Positions 58,443 to 64,000 of a stretch of 64,000 bases of DNA are shown in pieces. Source of the stretch: Photobacterium sanguinicancri (GTDB lineage: Bacteria; Pseudomonadota; Gammaproteobacteria; Enterobacterales; Vibrionaceae). Under the pieces are notes generated by a model. That model did not search any database and was not told the origin of the DNA. It saw only the letters and a list, made by a program, of their open reading frames with translations. Every line of letters begins with the position of its first letter. Position 1 is the stretch's first letter. Position numbers and translations under genes: made by a program. The stretch is taken from positions 2,790,001 through 2,854,000 of the forward strand of contig NZ_AP024850.1 of the NCBI RefSeq assembly GCF_024346675.1, written 5' to 3'.

Positions 58443-58468
58443 AAAACGGCACCTTAAAGGTGCCGTTT
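58443..58468 (-). terminator. intrinsic terminator of glyA
   Basis: AAACGGCACC and GGTGCCGTTT arms with a 5-base loop, 21 bases after the glyA stop. Confidence 0.8.
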
Positions 58469-58489
58469 ATTTATACGCGAGATACGAAA

Positions 58490-59740
58490 TTAAGCGTAAA
58501 CAGGAAGGCGCTTACAAATCTCTAGTACTTTCGCTTTAGTCGCTTCAATCACCGCTGGGTTCTCGATATCATCAAGAATGTCACAAATCCAACCCGCAAG
58601 TTGTTTAGTGTCTTCAGCCGTAAAGCCACGGCGTGTGATAGAAGGCGTACCGATACGGATACCCGAAGTAACAAATGGGCTACGAGGATCGTTTGGTACA
58701 CTGTTCTTGTTCACGGTAATGTTTGCAGCACCTAGCGCGGCATCTGCTTCTTTACCTGTGATGTTTTTGTTGATTAGGTCAACAAGGAACAGGTGGTTTT
58801 CAGTGCTACCAGAAACGATGTTGTAACCGCGCTCTAGGAATTCACCAACCATTACTTTTGCGTTTTCAACAACGCGCGCTTGGTATTCTTTAAACTCAGG
58901 TTCCATGGCTTCTTTGAATGCTACCGCTTTTGCAGCAATAACATGCATTAGTGGGCCACCTTGGCCACCAGGGAATACAGCAGAGTTCAGTTTCTTGTAA
59001 AGATCTTCGCCTTCACAAGAAAGAATTAGACCACCACGAGGACCAGCAAGCGTTTTATGCGTTGTTGTTGTAACAACGTGTGCATGAGGTACTGGGTTAG
59101 GGTAAACACCCGCAGCAATCAGGCCAGCAACGTGTGCCATATCAACGAAGAAGTATGCGCCAACTTTATCTGCGATTTCACGCATGCGCGCCCAATCACA
59201 AATTTGAGAGTAAGCAGAGAAACCACCGATGATCATTTTCGGCTTGTGCTCTACTGCAAGTGCTTCCATTTCTTCGTAATCAATCTGACCCGCTTCATCA
59301 ATACCGTAAGGAATGATGTTGTAAAGCTTACCAGAGAAGTTTACTGGTGAACCGTGTGTTAGGTGACCACCGTGTGCCAAGCTCATACCAAGTACAGTAT
59401 CGCCAGCATTAAGAAGTGCCATGTAAACAGCATTATTGGCTTGAGAACCTGAGTGAGGCTGTACGTTCGCGTACTCGGCACCAAATAGCTGACATGCACG
59501 ATCAATAGCAAGTTGTTCAGCTTTATCTACGAATTCACAACCACCGTAGTAACGCTTACCAGGGTAACCTTCAGCGTATTTGTTAGTTAGCTGAGAACCT
59601 TGTGCTTCCATTACACGTGGGCTTGTGTAGTTTTCAGAAGCAATTAACTCGATGTGCTCTTCTTGACGTGCAGTTTCTTCCTGAATAGCTGCAAACAGTT
59701 CAGCGTCGTAATCGGCAATATTCATGTCGCGCTTTAGCAT
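58490..59740 (-). CDS. glyA: serine hydroxymethyltransferase GlyA
   Basis: GlyA interconverts serine and glycine with tetrahydrofolate, the main source of one-carbon units and thus of purines. The 416 residues show the PLP lysine in [14 protein letters not shown] (about 229) and [20 protein letters not shown] near the N terminus. The start at 59740 has AGGAG at 6-7 base spacing; the frame extends 15 codons further. A consensus PurR box lies 80 bases upstream, in keeping with PurR control of glyA in E. coli. Confidence 0.97.
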   Translation of the reverse strand: MLKRDMNIADYDAELFAAIQEETARQEEHIELIASENYTSPRVMEAQGSQLTNKYAEGYPGKRYYGGCEFVDKAEQLAIDRACQLFGAEYANVQPHSGSQANNAVYMALLNAGDTVLGMSLAHGGHLTHGSPVNFSGKLYNIIPYGIDEAGQIDYEEMEALAVEHKPKMIIGGFSAYSQICDWARMREIADKVGAYFFVDMAHVAGLIAAGVYPNPVPHAHVVTTTTHKTLAGPRGGLILSCEGEDLYKKLNSAVFPGGQGGPLMHVIAAKAVAFKEAMEPEFKEYQARVVENAKVMVGEFLERGYNIVSGSTENHLFLVDLINKNITGKEADAALGAANITVNKNSVPNDPRSPFVTSGIRIGTPSITRRGFTAEDTKQLAGWICDILDDIENPAVIEATKAKVLEICKRLPVYA

Positions 59741-59819
59741 CTGTATCTCCTGACTCAGATAGGTATAACCACAAAATTCTAACAAAAACTGGATTCACGC
59801 AAAGCGAGTAACCATGCGG

Positions 59820-59835
59820 ACGCAAACGTTTTCGT
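59820..59835 (-). promoter_or_regulatory. PurR box upstream of glyA
   Basis: ACGCAAACGTTTTCGT is identical to the PurR consensus operator. It centres 87 bases upstream of the glyA ATG. Confidence 0.85.
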
Positions 59836-59868
59836 CTAACCAGTAACTGATGCCATATTTTACATAAA

Positions 59869-59882
59869 TTGATCTAAATCAG
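59869..59882. promoter_or_regulatory. FNR-like site between glyA and yitT
   Basis: TTGATCTAAATCAG matches TTGAT-N4-ATCAA at 9 of 10 positions. It is 129 bases upstream of glyA and 324 upstream of the YitT gene, so its target is unclear. Confidence 0.4.
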
Positions 59883-60205
59883 ATACCCTTCAAATTACTT
59901 TTTATTGGATTTCTTCATGTTTATTTTCAATGTCACCATGAATTCGTTTCATCTTGGCTACAATTTGAGGCTAAGCCTGTAAAGATCAAGTAGATAGATT
60001 TATCAAGAAAGTCATCAAAATTAATATTTACAACTCCGTACAAATATTATTACACCCACCAAAAACCACCTACCCTCACAACCTTCTTTCTTGTCATAAA
60101 TGACTATATGATGCGCTCCAATTACTTATCCATTTTCATCGACCCTGCCTGCGCAGCAAGCCCGCATTAGCATGACTTACATACGGGTGATACGAGGAGC
60201 TATTT
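59883..60205. other. intergenic region before the YitT gene
   Basis: AT-rich, with the GAGGAG ribosome binding site at 60194-60199. No other gene, terminator or repeat is clear. Confidence 0.4.
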
Positions 60206-60823
60206 TTGAGCAGTAACAAGCATTCTATTTCAGAAAACATTATCGCCATTCTTACTGGTACTTTCGTCGTAGCCCAAGGCGTATTCTTTCTTCAGCAAGC
60301 CGATTTACTGACTGGTGGCACAACAGGTCTTGCGTTACTTGCGAGCCAGTTTATCGATCTGTCGTTTGGTCAGTTGTACTTTATGATGAACTGCCCGTTT
60401 TACCTGATGGCTTGGTTCCGCATGGGTAAATCATTTGCTCTAACCAGCATTCTTTCTGGTGGATTGGTGTCTATCATCACCGATAACCTTCATCACGTGC
60501 TGGAGATCAGTCGTCTTGAACCGCTCTACTGTGCCCTGATTGGTGGAGTACTAATGGGGTTAGGTATGTTGATCCTATTTCGTCATAAAACCAGCCTAGG
60601 TGGCTTTAATGTGCTGGTTCTGTTTCTGCAAGAAAAGATGGGATGGTCAGCAGGCAAACTGCAAATGGGCATTGATTTCAGCATACTTGTTGCATCTTTC
60701 TTCCTTGTTAGCCCAATGACCCTTCTATTCTCTGTAGTCGGTGCGTTCATGTTGAACTTAGTATTGGCGATGAACCACAAACCGGGACGCTATAGCAGCG
60801 AGCTAAAGGCGCAAGCAAGTTAA
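60206..60823 (+). CDS. YitT family (DUF161) membrane protein
   Basis: A 205-residue inner-membrane protein with about five hydrophobic segments and the family stretches FFLQQADLLTGGTTGLALL and RHKTSLGGFNVLVLFLQ. The family is widespread and of unknown function. The start is TTG, accepted because GAGGAG lies at 6-base spacing and no ATG fits the family N terminus. It is monocistronic with a terminator shared with dps. Confidence 0.85.
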   Translation: MSSNKHSISENIIAILTGTFVVAQGVFFLQQADLLTGGTTGLALLASQFIDLSFGQLYFMMNCPFYLMAWFRMGKSFALTSILSGGLVSIITDNLHHVLEISRLEPLYCALIGGVLMGLGMLILFRHKTSLGGFNVLVLFLQEKMGWSAGKLQMGIDFSILVASFFLVSPMTLLFSVVGAFMLNLVLAMNHKPGRYSSELKAQAS

Positions 60824-60864
60824 TCTTTATGCGCTAGGTGAACTCGATTTAAAATCAGACATGC

Positions 60865-60896
60865 AAAAAGAGGTCGCGATGTGCGACCTCTTTTTT
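60865..60896. terminator. bidirectional intrinsic terminator
   Basis: AGAGGTCGC and GCGACCTCT arms with a 5-base loop, with A5 on the left and T6 on the right. Confidence 0.9.
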
Positions 60897-60924
60897 ATGA
60901 TTATTTAACTGCTTAACTAAACGG

Positions 60925-61398
60925 TTATTGATTGTAAGCATTCAGCATCCACATTAGCTTTTCTTGCTCTCGGATATAATCACCCATCAATGCCGCTGTC
61001 CCTTCATCTTCAGCATCACCAGCTAACCCAAGAATACTACGCTGCATACCCAATAAGGTTTTAAAGCCCGCTTGTAAGCCACTAACACACTCACTACCTA
61101 CATGCGCATTAAGGTGTTCTTTGATTTCACTGACCTGAAGGTACTGAGTAAAGCTATGTGATGGCGTTGCACCCAGTGTTAAAGCACGCTCTGCTAACTC
61201 ATCAATTTTCACTTGTAGATCGGTATAAATTTCTTCAAATTTCGCATGTAATTCAAAGAACTCTCTACCTTTAATATTCCAGTGATAGCCACGTGTATTC
61301 ATGTAGAGCACTTGATAATTGGCCAGCAACGTATTGAGTTGAGCAGCCAACTCATCAGATTTACCACTATCAAGCCCAATAATATTTTGTTGTCGCAT
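60925..61398 (-). CDS. dps: Dps family ferritin-like protein
   Basis: Dps proteins form dodecamers that oxidise and store iron and may protect DNA. The 157 residues contain the inter-subunit ferroxidase motif RGYHWNIKGREFFELHAKFEEIY (about 44-66: His, the second His and acidic residues) and the long helical bundle. The N-terminal tail is short and not strongly basic, so DNA binding is uncertain. The start at 61398 has GAGG upstream; the frame extends 15 codons further. Confidence 0.93.
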   Translation of the reverse strand: MRQQNIIGLDSGKSDELAAQLNTLLANYQVLYMNTRGYHWNIKGREFFELHAKFEEIYTDLQVKIDELAERALTLGATPSHSFTQYLQVSEIKEHLNAHVGSECVSGLQAGFKTLLGMQRSILGLAGDAEDEGTAALMGDYIREQEKLMWMLNAYNQ

Positions 61399-61787
61399 AA
61401 TTCGATTCCTCTTTGTTTTCTGCAATATTACGGGTGCTATCACTCAGACACCATTCGTATTGCTTTATACATTCAATAGCCAAAAACTATTGAAGTATAA
61501 TTTTAACAAGTTTTAATCTATTAAAAACACGGGAATTCGACCAAGAAAGTAGCCGTAAAAAAGGTTTAGCAAACCAAGAGAAAGTAATAACAGCAGAAAG
61601 ATGGAAAGAGAAAAATGGAAATGTAGAGGGCACATGGTGGCGTTGCAATAAGAACAAAGGGTTGTTGATAATTACTGGAGCGAAGGAGTTTCGCTCAAAA
61701 ACCAAGAGGGAACGCAGAATTTATAGCCATAAATGAGCACTCCCGACACAGTTATTGAGCGAAATAAAACGAAGCTATCATCTCAAT
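61399..61787. other. intergenic region, strongly purine-rich on the plus strand
   Basis: Positions about 61530-61720 are dominated by A and G on the plus strand. One plus frame stays open for about 80 codons (61490-61733) but has no initiation codon near its start and reads as Lys/Arg-rich sequence. A GAGCGAA-GGAGT-TTCGCTC hairpin lies near 61678-61696. No gene is called. Confidence 0.35.
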
Positions 61788-62153
<366 letters not shown>

Positions 62154-62228
62154 CTAATAGAATGATTATCTCAGAAACCCCTACTGTGCCTCAATGTATT
62201 TAACCACTTAGATCACAAAGGGTCATAT

Positions 62229-62642
62229 TTATAATGAGTGAAGATCTATTGGCGAATCCATTTTTTTCAACAGTAAAAAGACAGCATAGAGCAAAATACT
62301 GATATTCAGAGCTAGTACGATATAGGCTCTTATTTCAACAGGGAAAAATAGCGGAACGAAGGGCACCAAGCTAAAGCTAAAAAACATGGTTGCGGCGGGT
62401 ATAAAAAAATAGAGCGGTAAAAATCCCCAATGGCGGCCATTCAATAAGCCTACACTGGCTAAAACTCCTGACATCAGTACTAAAACTGCGATCACCACAG
62501 GCACGATACCCAATTGGTTATAGCTAAAGGCTAAAATAAACGCGTCGATATTGCGTAGCAAACAAACGGTAACAATGCAGCCCAACACACGCAGTGCCAG
62601 TGTGGATGTATATTGTTTTACAGTATCCAATGTGTATTTCAT
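62229..62642 (-). CDS. small hypothetical membrane protein
   Basis: A hydrophobic protein of 137 residues with four predicted membrane segments (about 17-36, 43-64, 73-98 and 106-126) and a short charged C terminus. I do not recognise a family. The start is uncertain: ATG at 62642 is preceded by AAGG with no spacer, ATG at 62681 and TTG at 62708 also lack a good ribosome binding site. It is probably a real gene given its consistent membrane pattern. Confidence 0.55.
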   Translation of the reverse strand: MKYTLDTVKQYTSTLALRVLGCIVTVCLLRNIDAFILAFSYNQLGIVPVVIAVLVLMSGVLASVGLLNGRHWGFLPLYFFIPAATMFFSFSLVPFVPLFFPVEIRAYIVLALNISILLYAVFLLLKKMDSPIDLHSL

Positions 62643-62830
62643 CCTTGAAAGTACAACGTCGTCTGAAAGCACCAATTCCATGTGACACAGACTATGTTCA
62701 GCGAACAAAACGCTAAATGATTAGCCGAGCATTTTAAGAGGAACACTTTAATGACTCAACACCAAACTCAGCAATTTGGGCAACTGCTCAACTTTTCCAA
62801 TAATTCTCACACTTTTTTTTGCTTTAAAAC

Positions 62831-62856
62831 AAAAAAATCGCCCATTAAGGCGATTT
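62831..62856 (-). terminator. intrinsic terminator of the large secreted-protein gene
   Basis: AAATCGCC and GGCGATTT arms with a CATTAA loop and seven T on the minus strand, 29 bases after the stop. Confidence 0.85.
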
Positions 62857-62885
62857 AATAACAAGATTTATCTAGTATTTGAATA

Positions 62886-64000
62886 TTATGGCAACGGCTT
62901 ATAAATAACTTTAATCGCATCCGCTGCAATACCGTATTTATACCCCCATGAGGTATAAGCACCACTAATACACACTTTATATTGCTGACCTTTCTGCAAA
63001 TAAACAGATTCAATCAAAGGCGAAAAACGATAACTCTCCTCATACAGATCAAGCTGTGTACTCGATAACTCGGCATCATTCTCAAGCAACTGATACTTAA
63101 CCTTATCTGAACCATAGCCATGACTGCGGCTAAAGCCCCCAGGGCTGTTCACGGCCACTTGATAATATCCATTTTCAACCACTTCAAATACCCATTCAGC
63201 TTTAGAATGGCTATCGGTCGAATAATAATAGTCATCACCATACTGGCCATTATCATCTGTTTTCAAGCTTCCCGGAACAGTGATATTAAAGTTACGATCT
63301 TGGTTATCCATTACCGTACCTTGTGGATCTAGACTAATAATGACAGGTTCTGGTACCTGACTTTTCTCGAGCATTTTAACCGCGTTATCCAGTTGTGCCT
63401 TCATTGCTAACATAGTTACTGATGATAACGTAGGATCAAAAGCCACCTGTTTCACACTCGCCAACGCTGTATTCAGCTGACTCACAGCCTCCGCAGAATA
63501 CTGACCAGGCTGGTCACCCACCTGTACAGAAACAAGCAAAATTTCGGCTTGTTCAACCCACAGTTGCAACTCTGACCCCGCAGACATATTGGTATTGCTT
63601 GAGATATATTCAACCTTAATCGCATCTGCAATCAATGGGCCTGTGATGATCTCAACGCTACGATTATGTAAGGTGACTTTGTAATCATGGCTAGCATCAA
63701 AAACAAAATTACCTAATGTCACATACTGACCATTTGGCGCCGCAGGATAATTAAATGGCGCCGCGTTCTGAACACCGTCAACAAGATTGAACATACGATC
63801 TTTCGATTCACCAGCAGCAGAGAACACATTGTACTTAGCCCCTGTAGTGGCACCATGCGCAAAGAACATTGAGCCTTGAGCAAAGTTCGACGGCGTTCGC
63901 ATTGATACACGGTATGTCCCGGGCTTATTTACGCGGAACCACCACGCAGCATGCGAAAAGTAGTTATCACCACTACCTGACGCGTACTGGTAGCGACCTC
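62886..64000 (-). CDS. large secreted multidomain protein with golvesin-like domains (5' end beyond window)
   Basis: The frame is open to the right edge, so only the last 371 or so residues are visible. Two jelly-roll-like, probably carbohydrate-binding modules of the golvesin C-terminal type flank a helical FIVAR-like linker. The first begins before the edge (HAAWWFRVNKPGTYRV, LIADAIKVEYI). The linker includes YSAEAVSQLNTALASVKQ. The second has YYYSTDSHSKAEWVFEV, GYYQVAV and ends YGIAADAIKVIYKPLP. Such modules hang on secreted polysaccharide-degrading enzymes; the catalytic part, if any, lies outside. An internal ATG at 63902 is not the true start. Confidence 0.8.
   Translation of the reverse strand, partial: GRYQYASGSGDNYFSHAAWWFRVNKPGTYRVSMRTPSNFAQGSMFFAHGATTGAKYNVFSAAGESKDRMFNLVDGVQNAAPFNYPAAPNGQYVTLGNFVFDASHDYKVTLHNRSVEIITGPLIADAIKVEYISSNTNMSAGSELQLWVEQAEILLVSVQVGDQPGQYSAEAVSQLNTALASVKQVAFDPTLSSVTMLAMKAQLDNAVKMLEKSQVPEPVIISLDPQGTVMDNQDRNFNITVPGSLKTDDNGQYGDDYYYSTDSHSKAEWVFEVVENGYYQVAVNSPGGFSRSHGYGSDKVKYQLLENDAELSSTQLDLYEESYRFSPLIESVYLQKGQQYKVCISGAYTSWGYKYGIAADAIKVIYKPLP

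Overview
The window reads as ordinary chromosomal DNA of a marine gammaproteobacterium of the Vibrionaceae, most likely Photobacterium. This is inferred from gene content: a complete Na+-translocating NADH:quinone oxidoreductase (nqrABCDEF with apbE and nqrM), the sodium-driven stator pair pomAB, an OmpK-type porin, and crl, frsA, gpt and proBA side by side. GC content is moderate, genes are dense, and intrinsic terminators are abundant. I see no prophage, insertion sequence, CRISPR array, rRNA or tRNA.

Layout. 1-5.2 kb: periplasmic nitrate reductase genes napF-D-A (napA runs off the left edge), divergent from the nitrate/nitrite sensor-regulator pair narQP, with NarP-like and FNR-like sites between them. 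5.3-9 kb: a winged-helix protein, a MAPEG protein, an ArsC-like reductase, dapE, an M15 peptidase and a DUF2897 protein. 9-15.6 kb: proAB, crl, frsA, gpt and a purine permease with a PurR-like box. 15.7-17 kb: a gene-poor stretch that appears to encode a small transcript with a 29-residue aromatic-rich peptide. 17-21.8 kb: pepD, dinB, a small outer-membrane barrel and a REC-REC-GGDEF protein. 21.9-29.3 kb: the Na+-NQR locus. 29.7-36 kb: an orphan TRAP binding lipoprotein, a (GAAA)13 tract, bolA/rlmG, yajG-ppiA-small gene-ampG.

36-43 kb: ompK, then azlCD divergent from ridA-cyuA and followed by a YheO-like regulator. The 308-base azlC/ridA gap holds three TGCAA-based dyads, one of them overlapping a good promoter. 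Cysteine desulfidase makes 2-aminoacrylate, the substrate of RidA, so the ridA-cyuA pair is chemically coherent. Then panE-yajL. 43-50 kb: thiI, pomBA, and xseB-ispA-dxs. 50-52 kb: a large secreted protein resembling TIM-barrel glycosidases, lying between two housekeeping blocks. 52-60 kb: pgpA-thiL, nusB-ribH, a ribB protein with a degenerate GTP cyclohydrolase II domain, ribE, ribD, nrdR and glyA (with a consensus PurR box). 60-64 kb: a YitT protein, dps, glnB, a small membrane protein and the 3' part of a large multidomain secreted protein.

I do not see a clear new defence or mobile system. The best candidates for undescribed biology are the small-peptide transcript at about 16.06-16.49 kb, the TGCAA dyads controlling azlCD/ridA-cyuA, the hairpin covering the ribosome binding site of the gene after ppiA, the GAAA tetranucleotide tract, and the secreted protein at 50-52 kb.
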